Origin: Linnemannia schmuckeri
Taxonomy: Eukaryota > Mortierellomycota > Mortierellomycetes > Mortierellales > Mortierellaceae
Assembly (NCBI GenBank): GCA_029449235.1
Contig: JANATG010000007.1
Coordinates: 1,426,001-1,490,000, forward strand
DNA: 64,000 nt
Reading direction: 5' to 3'
A program made the position numbers and the translations under genes. The notes beneath the pieces are model-generated. The model did no database searches and was not told the DNA's origin. It saw only the letters and a list, made by a program, of their open reading frames with translations. This document shows, one piece after another, positions 34,613-47,590 of this stretch. Every line of letters begins with the position of its first letter. Position 1 is the first letter of the stretch.

Positions 34613-35552
34613 ATGGCTCCAAGAAAACTAACCTCGCCTGTTACTGCTGCTAGCCCAGCTTCTGCAGCCGACTTCTTTACGCGTGGCAAGAAGCCTACAA
34701 CCACCGACAGAGTCATCGCTGTCAAGAAGACAACGGCCACTACTCTTTACAAGCACATCCCTGCGTCTAACAACAACAAATTCAAGACACAGAAGCAGCA
34801 GGAAGGACAGGATCAGAACAAGCTCCAGGACAGCACCTCCCGTACTGTTATTGTCATCTCGGATAGCGAAGACGATGATAAGGCAGACAACATCTCCCGT
34901 GACGAAGCAGGAGATGATGGCGATGATGCAGCCTGGGGCTTCGGAGACGACCTTGGACCTTTGGACGACTTTCTCTCAGACGATGCCTTGGGACCCCAGC
35001 AGTCTCAATCCAAGCCTCTGCGTCATATCAAGCTTAAGGAGGCTGTCGCCGAACCTCTTATCGCGCCAGTTATGCCCAGAGTTTGGTCTGACAAGCGGCC
35101 TCATTCCTGTCTTCAATCGACCCCTTCAGTCGACATCCGTCACGGAAGTACGATCTCCCTTTAAGACTTGTTTTTTTAACCCCTTTACATCCCAGAAAAT
35201 TAGATGGCTCATTTTGCTTGTCTTCTTATTTGACAACACATAGTTCATCAAGAAGACATTTCGGAACAGGAAAAGACCCTTCGTCAGTTCGATCTCGCGT
35301 CCAAGTACGGTCCTTGCCTCGACATTACCCGTCTCGAGCGATGGGAAAGAGCTTCACTGCTGGTAAGTTCATCCACCAAAAAGGCATTAGGGAATTTGGC
35401 CTCTTCTGAGTTACTTTTATGACTGATGGGGGTGTACATGTTTACTTTCTACCGCGTATTCTTTGTAGGGTCTCTCGCCACCTATGGATATCAAAGATCT
35501 GCTGGTGAAGAACATGACACTGAACACCCCGATTTTCGCAGGCCAAGTCTAG
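34613..35552 (+). CDS. POLD4: DNA polymerase delta subunit 4 (p12/Cdm1)
   Basis: Exons 34613-35147, 35244-35362 and 35469-35552 join in frame to 245 residues, about twice the size of human p12. The C-terminal part is the family signature: LRQFDLASKYGPCLDITRLE then RWERASLLGLSPPMDIKDLL. This small subunit stabilises the polymerase delta holoenzyme at the replication fork. The long N-terminal extension is basic at first, with a DFFTRGKK stretch at residues 20-27 that resembles the FF end of a PCNA-binding box but lacks its Gln. It then holds an aliphatic-acidic patch (TVIVISDSEDDDK, at 34844-34882) that looks like a SUMO-interacting motif, followed by an acidic region. The intron-exon junction (GGA A|TT CAT) and the match of the three exons to the family make the model firm. 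Confidence 0.9.
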
Positions 35553-35793
35553 ATCGGGTTTCAATGAAGAAGCGGGGCCTATTCCTAGTCGTTTTGACTC
35601 TCCACGTCATTCTCATTTCTTCCACGTCTTGTTCACAAGAACAATCACCGATTATTGCACACAATTACAATCTTTGCGCTTCAACAGGCTGTTCATAATG
35701 GGAAGATGAGGGGGATATTCTATTGTTACAAGAGTGTGTTTTCTATGGGAGAGGTTGCATGGATTGAATACTGAAAAAGAAGGCTTTGATGAC

Positions 35794-37735
35794 TTAACGT
35801 CTGCGATGAACATTGACTAACAAAGGCTTCTTCATGGGCAAAGTCAACGAAGGAACAGGCTCAGGTTCATCCTGACCAGAAACAAGCTCAAACTTGAACT
35901 TGGACGAGATCATCATGATAACTGTCAAAGCCTCAAGAGTAGCAAATGTCTGGCCGAGGCAGATGCGAGGACCAGCATTGAAGCTCGAGAACTTGAAGGA
36001 AGATTCCTTACGAACCTTGGGCCAGGTATGATCCTCTGTCTCTGAGTGTGTGTTGTTCTTCAGGGTACCCTTCTCAATCTCAAGACTGTTACCCTCAAAC
36101 CAGCGCTCGGGCAAGAACTCGAGTGCCTGGGGTCCCCAGACCTTCTTGTTACGACCAATGGCATAGGTCGAGAACATGATGCGGTCTCCGCCTTGAACCT
36201 TGATACCGCAGGGAAGGACATCGTCAGCAACAGCGGTCTTGAGGTTACGAGGGACTGGTGGGTACAAACGAAGGGCCTCGAGGAAGACGGCATTGGAGTA
36301 GCGCATGTCCTTGGTCAACATCTCGTATGTGGGTCTCTCGTCCAGCTTGTCAACCTCCTGCCAGATGTTCTTTTCAACTGCGGGATTTTTCATCACCTCA
36401 TAGTACATCCAGCTGAGCGCCTGAGCAGTTGTGTCACGTCCAGCACTATTTGTGAAAGAAAGCATGAGAAATTAGCATCAAAGGTACTTGGACAAGGCTA
36501 CCATTCATGCATGCATGTCAACAAACACAAGAGCAAAACGACACTCACATGATAAAGTTGATAAAGACATCTCTCAACTCAACATCAGAAAGAGCACGGC
36601 CATCCTCATCCCTCCACTTCATAAACAAGTCCAACAGATCCTCACGTCCAGAAGGTCCCTGTCGGACCTGAGCTTGGGCTGCGGTCTCACTGCGTCGTCC
36701 TTTGATAGCATTGTAGGCATAGGAATCAACAACTTGGACAGCTTTCTTCATGTTGGAAGCCTTGGTCGTGAGGTGTTCAGTGACTCTCCAGAAGGGGTTC
36801 ATGAAACGCTCATCGGTCGCGACGACAGCATAATCAAAGGACGAGCCAAAGTTATCCTGACCCTCCTTGCCCAATGAATCAATCTCGAGTCCGAACGACA
36901 GCTTTGCAAAAGCGTCCAGAGTCAGGCGCAAGAAAAGTGCCTGGAGATCCACGGGCTTGCTTGCCTGAGCAGCACGGTCAAGGACAGCGCAGAGCTGGAG
37001 AGAATGGTCTGTGAAGGCTCCATCGATCAGAGCGCGATAGATCTTTGTCGAGAAAACATGTGATGCTGTCTTCCTGTGCATCTTCCACAAGCTGCCATCT
37101 GAGTTGAAAATACCTGTTATTTTGAAATGGAAAGGTTAGTTTACTTTTGGGGTAGAGGGGCAAAAGTACTAGAGCTAAATTATGATATCCTGCAGCGATG
37201 CTTACCGTTTCCGAGGACTTGTGACATGGTCGAGTTGAGGATGTAGCCCTTCTCGTAGTTCTCAAAGTTGGTCTTCATGATGTGTTCAAGGTTGACGGGA
37301 TCGTTGATTGCAATGACTCTGCCCAGTCCAAGAACTGTCGTCGACCTATGATGGACAATTGAGAGAGGCATTAGTCAACATGATTAGCGAAAGTAACAAC
37401 ATAACGACAAAAGAAAAAAAGGGGACTTTATGTTTAAAAGAATCTTACATGACGTTGGTGTCCATCTTTTCAAAGTTCTCGACAATGCTTTGCAGGAACT
37501 TGTTGCGGTTCTTGAGGATGGTATAGGTGTTACCGATTATGGGCATTCCTCCCCAGGCAATGTCCTCGAGATCAGGGCGGGCACGGGTACCGATAGCTCG
37601 GTTGGGGTACTTGAGGACGAGGAAGAGGAAAGACAGAAGGGCAAAGAAACCTGCCTTCTGAGACTTTGTCTTGGGTCCCTTCAGGATCCTGTCTTTGAGG
37701 ACGAGCAAAAGTGTTGTCAATGCAGAGGTGCTCAT
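35794..37735 (-). CDS. Cytochrome P450 monooxygenase (CYP52/CYP86-clan type)
   Basis: Exons 37735-37449, 37345-37206, 37113-36549 and 36445-35794 join in frame to 547 residues. It has an N-terminal membrane anchor (FFALLSFLFLVLKYPN), a proline hinge region (WGGMPIIGNTYTILKNR), the I-helix AGRDTTAQALSW, K-helix EALRLYPPVPRN (ExxR), and the haem loop FNAGPRICLGQ with the Cys ligand. The enzyme sits on the ER and needs NADPH-P450 reductase. The AGRDTTA helix and FNAGPRICLGQ loop are those of fatty-acid/alkane omega-hydroxylases, so a lipid substrate is likely but not certain. It is tail-to-tail with POLD4. Confidence 0.92.
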
Positions 37736-38487
37736 GGTCAACTATAGTCAGTTGTGTTGATGAGTGAAGGGGATGGGAGCAATGCAGAAAAAAGAAGTAG
37801 GTGAGAGTTGTTGTGGTTGAAGAGTGAAGAGAGGGTATAGAGCGGAAAATGGAGAGTGGAGAATGGAAAGTGGAGAGTGGAGAGTGGAGAGGAATAACGT
37901 TGCCACCAAAGTAACAAGAAGGAGGTTCGGAAGAGTTGAGAGTTGAGAGTTTTGAAAAAATGGCAAGATTTTGATTCTTAAATAATTTCCACTCGTTGGT
38001 GAGCAACCATCAGGTTCCTCCACATGCAAAAGTTCGCACAAAAACGAACTCTAAATTTCGGCTGAGAAGCCACGCTTCGTCTCCCGTCTCCCGTCTCCCG
38101 TCTCGGCTCGCTTCATCGAAAGTACTAATGCCGCCACCCCTTTCGTCATCTATAGCCCATACTACTGAATTTGCTCTCAACGCCTTAACACCTTGGCACT
38201 CCCTATGCTTCGGTTACCGAGTGCTACAGGAACGAGAATGACCTAAGCCATCACGCGTCAAATAGCCTACCCTGTCTATCATGTCACGTCCCTATTTTTT
38301 TTTCTTTGGTATTGATGAGTTTTTATTTGCAGAAAATGAACAAAATGACAAAATGAGGGAAGAGAGGGGTGTGTGGACGTGAAAAATAATTATGGCTGCG
38401 GCTGTCGAGAAGAAAAATGGCATTCCTCTGGATCCGAAATCTCTAGACGGGGCAATGTAGGACAATGGGTGAGGACGAGAAATGCAT
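37736..38487. other. Intergenic region
   Basis: Upstream of the P450 gene and downstream of the dehydrogenase gene. Contains a 7-base CCCGTCT tandem (about four copies, 38080-38105) and short (AGTGGAGA)-like repeats near 37860-37890 in the P450 leader. Confidence 0.55.
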
Positions 38488-40621
38488 TTAAAGCTCAGCA
38501 ATGATGGCGTTGGTGAACTCGGTGTTAGTGGAACGACCGCCAAGATCACTAGTCAAGACCTTGCCATCAGCAATGACCTTCAAGGTAGCCTTCTCAATTT
38601 GATCGGCAAAGCTGTTGAGGTTCATGTGTCTCAACATGAGGACCGAAGAGAACAAGAGAGCAGTGGGGTTGGCCTTGTCCTGGCCAGCGATATCAGGAGC
38701 GGTACCGTGGACAGCCTCGAAGATAGAAGCATCACGACCAATGTTACCGGAGGGGGTCAAACCGAGACCACCGATGAGACCAGCGCTCATATCGGAAAGA
38801 ATATCTCCGTACAAGTTGGGCATGACCATGACGGTGTCGGCGTAGATGCTGGGGTCCTGGACAATCTGCAAGCAGGCGCGGTCCAAAAGCAAGTCATCGA
38901 ACTTGACCTCGGGGAACTCGCGGGCAACCTCCTGGCAAGAGGCCAAGAAGAGACCATCGGACAACTTCATGATGTTGGCCTTGTGGACGGCGGTAACACG
39001 GTTGCGACCGGTCTCCTTGGCGTAGTTGAAGGCATAGCGAGCGCAACGGTCGGAGGCGTCCTTGGTGATCAACTTGATGGACTGGACAACACCATCGACG
39101 ACCTCGTGCTCAATGCCGGAGTATTCACCCTCGGTGTTCTCGCGGATGAGGACGGTGTCAACGTTGTCGTAGGGGGTCTTGAAGCCGACGACAGACTTGC
39201 AGGGGCGAACGTTGGCATACAAGTTGAAGGTACTAGAGAAATTGTACAAAAAAATATCACGAGTGTGAGTACACTGCTTCTAAAGCAAGACTTTTTGTGG
39301 GAACACTTGAAAGGTTCTTCCCACGACACATGACTGGGTGAATAGAATCAAGTGTCACTGGTCCAGTCAAGTCCATGTAGAGGAAATGATCTACTGAATG
39401 AAGAAAGAGAATAGACTTACCGGCGGAGGGTCAAGTTCAAGGAGACGTGGCCCTTTCCGACAGGGGTGGCCAAAGGTCCCTTAAGAGCGACAGTGTTCTT
39501 CTTGACGGAGTGGAGGGCCTCATCGGGGATGGCGACCTTTCCGTTCTTGAGGACGGGGGTAACGCTGACGGGCTCCCACTCGATGGGGACCTAGATCATT
39601 TAAAAGATAACGATAAGCTCATTAATCGCTTTGTCTCTTTTTGATTCCTGGATGATGACATTCGTTACTGACATGAAGAACGCCTTTCTGAACAATTGAT
39701 TGCAGACTTACACCAGCGGCCTTGTAGATCTTGACGACCGACTCGGAGATCTCAGGTCCGATACCGTCACCGGGAATAAGGGTGACAGTGTAGTTGCCCT
39801 AAAGGTTTGAAGAAACAAATGCGACATATGGTTAGCGATTCAGCTCATATGATAAAATTACAAAGATCCCACGGTTGTCCTCTTCTTTGTTCCAGCTGTC
39901 CAGCTGTAAATAAGTGCCGTCATCCACGATCCACAGCAGAAGACTGTGACATGTAATCCTCGACTCCTCTTTTTCACTCTCCTTGCAGCAGCAACGAGAT
40001 CCATGGACGGCCTACAGTAGAGAATTATCCCACTCTTTGAATATCATTCAAACTCCAGAATTACTGAGAAGGTTTGCAACCCCCATCTGATTCGCGGGTG
40101 TTTCATGCAAGCCAACAATGGCACCTTCCTGAGCTAGGTCTGTATTCGATCCAAATGATAAGAGGAACGTCTTATTTCTTCGACAGAAAAACGTTGTCAT
40201 CCACCTTCCATGGAATATGATTCCCAGTGTCGACAAACAAAACGACGCTTTGAATTGTTAGGTGTCCTTACGTTGGCGTTCTTCTTGGCGTTGAAGGCAC
40301 CGGGCATAGAGCTGGCAGCCTGCGAGGCCATGGAGCGCATGGCGGTCTAAGAAGAGTCAAGTGGGGAAGAGGGTCAGCGGGTCAGCTGTTTTGAATCAAA
40401 TGAGATTGCATGGCGAGAAAAGGGTGAGAAAAAAGCAAGGAGGTGAATAGTGCATGGTGGGAGAATTTTTTTTTCTTTTTTTGATTATAAGAACAATAGA
40501 ATTTAAGAATGAAAGGGCGAGGAAGTGAGAGTGAAAGTGAGAGAAAAGAGAGAAGAGGTACCTTGGCGGAGAGAGCCTTGAGGCCCTTGAAGGCAACGGC
40601 GGTACGCTGGGTGGCAAACAT
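38488..40621 (-). CDS. IDH2: NAD-dependent isocitrate dehydrogenase, catalytic subunit, mitochondrial
   Basis: Exons 40621-40562, 40346-40272, 39798-39712, 39590-39421 and 39232-38488 join in frame to 378 residues, standard length. An Arg/Lys/Ser-rich presequence (MFATQRTAVAFKGLKALSAK, no acidic residues) fits mitochondrial import. The core shows TVTLIPGDGIGPEI, LRRTFNLYANVRPC (substrate arginines), TVLIRENTEGEYSGIEHEVV and MPNLYGDILSDMSAGLIGG (metal-binding Asp). It oxidatively decarboxylates isocitrate to 2-oxoglutarate in the TCA cycle with NAD+. TPYDNVDTVLIRENTEGEYS and the intact catalytic residues place it with Idh2/IDH3A rather than the regulatory subunit; the partner Idh1 is not in the window. 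A 283-codon open frame on the opposite strand across the last exon is a shadow. Confidence 0.95.
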
Positions 40622-41561
40622 GGTCGGGATAAGGGAGTGAGGGGAGAGAGGAATGAGGGGAGGTGGGGAAGAAGAAGATCAAAAAGAAAAGGGAGACAGA
40701 GGGTCGAGATAAAAAGGGAGTGAACTGCAAAAAACAATCAACATACACACAAGACGACGTCACAGAGAGAGCTGAGTGCTCTCAAAAATTGATTCGAAAG
40801 AGATAACAGAACGAGTTTGCCTCAAAAGGGAATCCCGTCTTCACTTCCCTCCCCGCACTCGAGCGATGTGCCAGTGCGTTCGCACATGGCTGCCGTTGTC
40901 CCCTCCTCCTCATATCTCTTTGCCCAATCTCCTCAAAATATCATTTTTTTTTATTTCACTTTCTGCTCTTCATTTACCTTGTGTTTCTTTCCATTGCTAT
41001 TTAAGACATCAGATATCTATTAAAGTCTACTACATCTCCCTTCTCTCCTCTCCCTTCACGAACATGTCACCCGATCAATTGGGCACCATTCTCTTTGCAA
41101 GCAACCCGTCAGTCCAGTAAGAGCCAACAAGCCAAAAAAAAAAAAAAAAAAAAAAAAAAAAGATTAGGTACTTTTGCCTGACCAGAGTTCAAGTTCACAG
41201 GAGTTCAACTCCACTCAGGAACAAAGAAATGATCAAGGGTGTGGAAATTGTCCAACAGTCACTTGTGGCTTATATTTGTTTACTATTCACAGTTGTTTTC
41301 TGCTTTCTTTTTTTTTTCCTTTCATACATTTTGCTGCACTAAACCACTGTAAACCAAAGACAGAGCCAGCCATAGACAAAAGAGGTGTGCTTTTCTTTTT
41401 AAAAGTCCAAAAACCTTCCACCATTGTTACCCCCTTCTTGACGTTCCTTTGTGTGTGAAGATCCCTTCATTCCCCCTTTCCTCTCCATTCCATAACTTTA
41501 ATATCCCTTTCACTCCTTCAGTCCCAACAACCCAACCTTCATCACACACACATCATCTCTC
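40622..41561. other. Intergenic region between divergent genes
   Basis: Promoter region shared by IDH2 (minus) and RRP9 (plus), with a 28-base A run at 41134-41161. No gene supported. Confidence 0.6.
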
Positions 41562-43645
41562 ATGTCTGATCCCTTCTTCGCTCCAGTAAAAAAGTCTGGT
41601 GGCGATGGTCCCAGCCGAAGTGGCTCTAGCCGTGGACGTGGCGGTCGTGGCGGCGGTCGTGGAGGCAAATCAGGAGAGACTCGGGCAATCAACCCAGCAC
41701 CCAAGAAGGATACCGGCAAAAAGAACAGAGCCACAACCTCGTTGGCCGGCAAGCGGAAGCACCGTGGCGATTCTTCGGACGATGAGACCGACCGTCGAGC
41801 CAGTCGTAAAAAGGGAGTCGTTGAGGATGATGATGAGGGTGGGGATGAGGTTGGTGCAGGAGGAATTGATGATATGGATCTGGACTATGGTGACTCGGAG
41901 GATGATGAGGATGACGAGGCTCTGATGAACGAGACCGCTGCCCAGAAGCGTCTGAGATTGGCCAAGAACTATATTGACACATTGCAGCATGTCGGAGGTA
42001 TGGAGTCCTTGATGAAGAAAACCGATCATCAATGCGATATTGGGTACTTCGTTGGCTTTTGATCTACCGTTCAGATCACTAACGCCAGTATGTTAATGTT
42101 ATGTCAATAGAGGACGAGATTGGATACGACGCAGAGGACATTGATCGGGACAACATTGCAGCTCGTTTGAAGCAGGATGCTGTAAGTTTTTCCAGCAACT
42201 TTTAGTTGTGGTCGGATCCAACTCCAATTCTCAAAAACCGTAAATCTAACAGTTGACATCTACTCTCTGAAAACCGTAGCTTGAGATCCAGGGACGTCTT
42301 CACCGCCACCTTGCCGAGACATTCCAGTTCCCCGTTAACGCAGAAACGGCCATCACAACTTGCAGAGGACATCAAAAGACGGCGACTTCTATTACAGCAA
42401 CAGAGAACGGACTGTACGCCTACTCTGGTTCAAAGGACGGCTCGATCATCAAATGGGACTTGAAGACTGGCAAGAAGATCTTTTCCTTCCCCGGAGCACA
42501 GAAGGGCGTTGTTGATTTCCAGGGCCACACTGACCATGTCACATGTCTGGCAGTCAGTTCCGACAATCAGTTTTTGGCATCAGGAGGCAAGGACAAGAAG
42601 ATCATTATTTGGTCGGTGCAGGAAAACAAATTTTTGCATTGCTTCAAGCAACAGCATAAGGATACCATCACGGGCATGTCCTTCCGTAAAGGCCATAACC
42701 AGCTCTATACCGTCTCGGGCGACCGTACCGTCAAGCTTTGGAATGTGGACGAGCTCAGCTATATCGAGACTCTGTTTGGTCATCAGGACAGCATCACCTC
42801 TGTCGATAGTTTGGCCAAGGAGCATTGTGTTTCGACCGGTGGCCGGGATCGCACAGTCCGTCTGTGGAAGATTGTTGAGGAGTCACAGTTGGTCTTCCGT
42901 GGAGGCGGTTTCATTCGTCCCAAAAAGCTTAACAAGGATCTGCCCGACGAGCCCAAGGAGATTGCTACACCAGGACCCGACGGCGGAGTAATCATGAAGG
43001 AGAAGAAGGACCCCTCGTTCTTGGAGGGTTCAATGGATTGTCTGGCCATGATTGACGAGGAAAACTTTTTGACTGGTGGTGACAGCGGGACGATTTCGTT
43101 ATGGAACGTCAACAAGAAGAAGGCCGTCTTCTCTATGCCCCTTGCCCACGGCTTCCACACCCAACCTCTGGATTACTCCAATGGCGAGGCTGTCCCAAGC
43201 GGGGGTGTTGAGACCCCGTACTGGATCACATCGCTCGCTTCCTTGAGGTACTCGGATATGTTCGTCAGTGGATCGTGGGATGGTACCATCCGTGTCTGGC
43301 AGATTGGCAAGAACATGAAGAACTTTTCCCTTCTCAGCACGATCCCTATGGTAAGCTTCTTTTTTTAAAACACTCTCAGATGAAGGCGTAAGATTGACAG
43401 AAACCCTCGAGACTAATTATTGCTGTTATGACTTTATTTAGGTCGGTGTTGTGAATGATCTTCAGTTGTATCAGCCAACACTTTCGAAGAAGACACTACT
43501 GATCGCCGCTGTCGGCCAGGAGCACAAGTTAGGTCGGTGGTTGAGGATAAAGGAGGGTCGTAATGGATTGAGAATTGTCGAGTTGACCGCAAAATCAAAA
43601 GACTCTGACAATGCCAGCCAAGACGACGAGGAGTCCGACAACTAG
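41562..43645 (+). CDS. RRP9: U3 snoRNP protein Rrp9/U3-55K
   Basis: Exons 41562-41997, 42111-42181, 42280-43350 and 43442-43645 join in frame to 593 residues. The N-terminus MSDPFFAPVKK is typical of fungal Rrp9, followed by an RG/GG-rich basic stretch (GSSRGRGGRGGGRGGK), an acidic region and LRLAKNYIDTLQ, the conserved start of the folded part. Then come WD40 repeats, including YSGSKDGSIIKWDLKTGKKI, FLASGGKDKKIIIWSVQENK, YTVSGDRTVKLWNVDELSYI and STGGRDRTVRLWKIVEESQL. Rrp9 binds box B/C of U3 snoRNA in the nucleolus and is needed for early pre-18S rRNA cleavage. No unusual features besides the four-exon structure. Confidence 0.95.
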
Positions 43646-43835
43646 ATACTCTTTTTCGTATTTCATCAAACCCCCTCCTCGTTTTACCATTTTGAATCCC
43701 TCCTCAAAACAGCATTCTACACAAAGCACGAATACATTCACCATCATCAGCATAGATCATTTTTAAAAAATTACTGCATTTGAAAAATGTCTATCAGCTT
43801 GTGAGAATAACTAGCTAACTGTCGCTCTACCTTCA

Positions 43836-46800
43836 TCATCGTCTTTGAGGCGATGGGCTACGTCTACGATCGCCTGACGAAAGGAAGTCCTCGTATTCCC
43901 CGTCGTCGTCACTATCATGAATCCCGCCTTCCACAACAAGCTCGTCCCTATAATATCCACGACAGAAACAAAAAAAGTCAGAGAACATTGTAACCCATAG
44001 TATTTTAACAGAGTGTGAGTGTGCCAAATATCACGCGATCAGGAAAAGAAACTTACAGCTCGTCGATAGGGGCATGACGATGATCCCGTCCAATGCTCTG
44101 GTTGTTGCCATTGTTATTGCTAAGAGGGAACCATTGGACCCCATTATGGCCATCGTTCAACTTTTTTTGGTGCTGGTTTTTCCTCACGATTACAAAGATC
44201 ACGACTCCGATCACCATTACCACAAACAACAATGCCGCTGATCCGCTACAAGTTCATAAGTAAAAAAAAAAAAAAGTCAGAAACACCACCAGCTTCTATT
44301 ACACAGACCCTCGAATGTACAAAAAGAAAAGGACAAGGCCGCAGCAGAAGAATCAACTTACTTGGCAGAGACGCTAGATTTGGGCTGGCTGATATCAATC
44401 TTCTCACCGCCCGAAGGAACGGCGTTATCGGCATCAGACTCCAAGCTCGAGGTAAAAGTTTGCAGTTTGGTGTCCAGGCCCATGAACCGGTTCATCATGT
44501 CCAGTGCCACTAGGGGCACATCGTAGGGAACCATGTGCGACGAGTTATAGATTAACACGTAGGTCAGGTTCTTTGCCTGCTTCCATTCTCCTGCGGGTTT
44601 GTCTTCAACTTTCCATCCAATCGACCGAATGTCCTATTTTTGATATCAAAAATGATTAGGACATGTCATGTCATGTCATACATTACATAGTATGAGCACA
44701 AGGTACGAAAGAGTGAAACCGATACCTGGAATCCTTGGGATCCCTGCCAGGTCATGTTGGAAATGAGATACTCTGTTCCGATGTGGTTGCAGATCAGATC
44801 TTGTTGACCGCTATTTTATGACAGAAGCAACAAAAAAGAAAGAAAAAAAAAAGTCAGTCTCACAATTAGTGGCGTAATTGGGCTCAAGAGCTATCTCAAT
44901 GTATTGGTTTTTGGTGCACATAACGTACCTGAAGAGCATAATTCTGATCTTTTCCAAGATGCCAGGAAGGAGCTTTAACCAAGGCAGAATGGGGGGTGGA
45001 AAATGTTGTTAAGCTTTAGTATGCCATCGCCGTCTGCATTCCATAAATGTTCTGAAAAGATCACATCAGCAGGGATATCTCTCGCAAAAGTCTAAATTAA
45101 GCTTTCTGCTTACCGCAATAGAGGGAGTCGAGTCATCCTGTTGCAAAGCGATACTGACCCTTCTGCTGCATTCGGACCAGTGTGTGTCTCCTGCTGTAGC
45201 ATGAAGAGCCGCCTTGACTTCTGGCCGCTATATACATCAATGAATACAACACACGCGATTAGGATACAATAGAAGATGAGATGAAAAGGGAAAGAAAATG
45301 CTTTAATTTACTTACGTTCAGGTAGACGCTCATCAATGGCAGCTCATAGGGCCAATTCAGACCACACTCTGGATATCGGTCCAACAAGCGAATATCGTAC
45401 TGATTGACACATTGACTTCTATGAAACCGTAGAGGATGAGAAGATATAAATAATTCGACCGGTCAGCTCTTACACTTTCCACATAACAGCAACAGGGAAC
45501 CAAGTTGTATCAACCGCAACTTACGTCTCGCTGTTGGATCTGAGGATAATTGATACAAGCTCCTCGCAAATGTTTTGTGTAATAAGGTCCTGTCTCCGAA
45601 TAGCGTCCAGACATGCTTCCTGTTGGGCATTCATACTTTCCTAGGAAACGATAACGAGTTTATGGAACAATCATTCGCGTGAGATGTTTGTTTGCATCCC
45701 ATACCCTCTACAGTCAAAAAAAATCGCCTACTTGAGCAGGTCCAAGTTTGCATAGTTACCATTAAGGCGGGTGTCGAAAGGCCGTACTTTTCTATGAAGG
45801 GGATATAGGAAGTATACTACAAATCAAAAGCGATCATGCACAACTGTTAGAATAAGCTCAATCTATGAACATAAATTATGAGAAATCATACAATTGTATC
45901 CGCGCGTTGAATGTACCTGATGAAGTGGGTCGATCCAGCCGTTACCGATGGCCAGTCCTTGAAGATTATAAAATCTTTCTCCTGCAGGGACGTTCTCGTT
46001 GTATTCCAAGATCCCCTGGCCAAAATAGGGTATATATGTGCCTGCAAAACTCTCTCCAGCAAGGTATAACTATTCAAAGTAACAAAACGCAATAGTAAGT
46101 GGGTTAGGGCCTTGCAGGTACAATAATGCGCAACCAAAGACATGATGGCCCGCTGCTTCAGAAAACATTTCGATAGTAGTTCGTACATCATACTGTGCGC
46201 GATCGGGGAAGACAGTAAAAAACGCCTTCAAGAAAGCCATAAAATGAGTCGTAATCTAAAAAGAAAAAGAAGTCGATAGCCAATGTTAAATAGACGTCTC
46301 AGACTGTCCCGCAACAATAAAGACCATACGTTACCAATTCTCATCCTTAAGCACACACCTCCTTCATCGTCCCAAGGTATGGCTGCTTTGTGTAGCTTAG
46401 TCCTGTTCCGACGGGTTGGTCCACTAAGCAATTAAAAAATGCAAATTGACGATATTAGAGACTAGTAAATCGACCCGTTCAAATTAGACATGAGCAATGT
46501 GTGGCACTCTAATATTTGAAATGGTCGTTCTTACAGAATACTACATCGGCAAACTCATGCCAGCCGCCCTTATTGATAGTGAGTTTTTTGTCCACCCATC
46601 GAAGAGGTCCTGTTTCCAAGAAATATCCATCAGCGCTCGAGCTATAATGCAGAGATGAAAAATAGGACACGCCATGAATGTTTAGACGTCTCTTCCTGTA
46701 AACATATCATGGCCGATTTCTTGAAAGAGGTACTTGAGGCAACGCGCGATCATATAGTCATATTACCATCCTGGACCTGAATGTTTGCAACGAGCAAAAA

Positions 46801-47590
46801 GAGAAAAAAAAAAGAAATTAACAGGAATAGAAGATGTTGTTGGTCAGTTCATATGTCATGTCCCATTCCTGCAAGAGCCCAGCGCCGCTAATTGCCAGCC
46901 ATTCGTTACCTCCGTTCAGCCAGATCACCTAAAGAAAGATAAAATATGAAAGATATGAGTATAATACTCTCGGTTGTAGACAACACCATTGGCAACAACA
47001 TATCTACGAGCAATAACTACGCCTGTCGTCGCGCACACTCACCAGCTTCTGGTTCTTTTGAGGCCGTCTGCTTGTAACCAACCAAAAGAACAAGTTGGAC
47101 TCCTGCTCCGGATCCAAAGCCATGTGTCTAAACGAGCATTGAAACAAAAAGAGGGTCAGTTTTGAGTCGATATTTAACATTAGGATCGTTTCATTTCGCA
47201 TGCCATCGCCACCAATGTTTCTCTTCGTATGTGCGTCCTCTTCGCCTTGGTTTGCTTGTGTTCCTGCTCCTGCTTTGCTTCGGTCTGGACATGGAGTGTC
47301 TTACCCTGCATATTGCTTAATCTGAGCTGATTCCTCCGCAGACAGGTCTGGGAGACTGGTTACGAGGTAATCATCTGCCACTATTGATTCAAAGACCAGG
47401 AACAAAGGATGAGGTAAGTTGGTAAATGACTTCCAGGAACAGCCTTGCGGGTAGATTGCCCGAAGCTAAGAGCATGAGTTTGTCCTGCTTTTGTGTGGTC
47501 CGCACCTTTCTGTTGAGCTTGAACAATGGTCAGCGATGAGAGCTGGACTATGCCGGCGACGGCCAACCAGGCCAGTTGAGATGCACGCAT
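43836..47590 (-). CDS. KEX1: Kex1-like serine carboxypeptidase (18 exons)
   Basis: Exons 47590-47506, 47380-47305, 47127-47043, 46928-46910, 46776-46767, 46641-46535, 46423-46359, 46255-46187, 46069-45917, 45816-45760, 45640-45525, 45418-45316, 45227-45114, 44972-44929, 44810-44726, 44633-44362, 44245-44057 and 43947-43836 join in frame to 586 residues. A signal peptide starts the protein. The oxyanion motif VIWLNGGPGCSS is assembled from exons 4-6. The nucleophile Ser is in LYLAGESFAGTYIPY, Asp in SGQQDLICNH and His in NSSHMVPYD. A transmembrane segment (ALLFVVMVIGVVIFVIV) and acidic tail follow, as in yeast Kex1, which trims C-terminal Lys/Arg from proteins in the Golgi. Exon 5 has only 10 nt and exon 4 only 19 nt; without them the catalytic motif is lost. 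Acceptors of exons 7 and 14 are less certain but keep the family sequence. Confidence 0.88.

Noticed and set aside
38482..39333. 283-codon open frame on the plus strand across the last IDH2 exon
   Set aside because: It is the antisense shadow of a strongly conserved dehydrogenase exon. Its residues (Gly, Val, Asp-rich) follow from the codon bias of the real gene, and no motif is present.
45886..46191. 101-codon minus-strand frame across carboxypeptidase exons 8-9
   Set aside because: It is a different frame from the one that gives AGESFAGTYIPY; the spliced model restores the family sequence.
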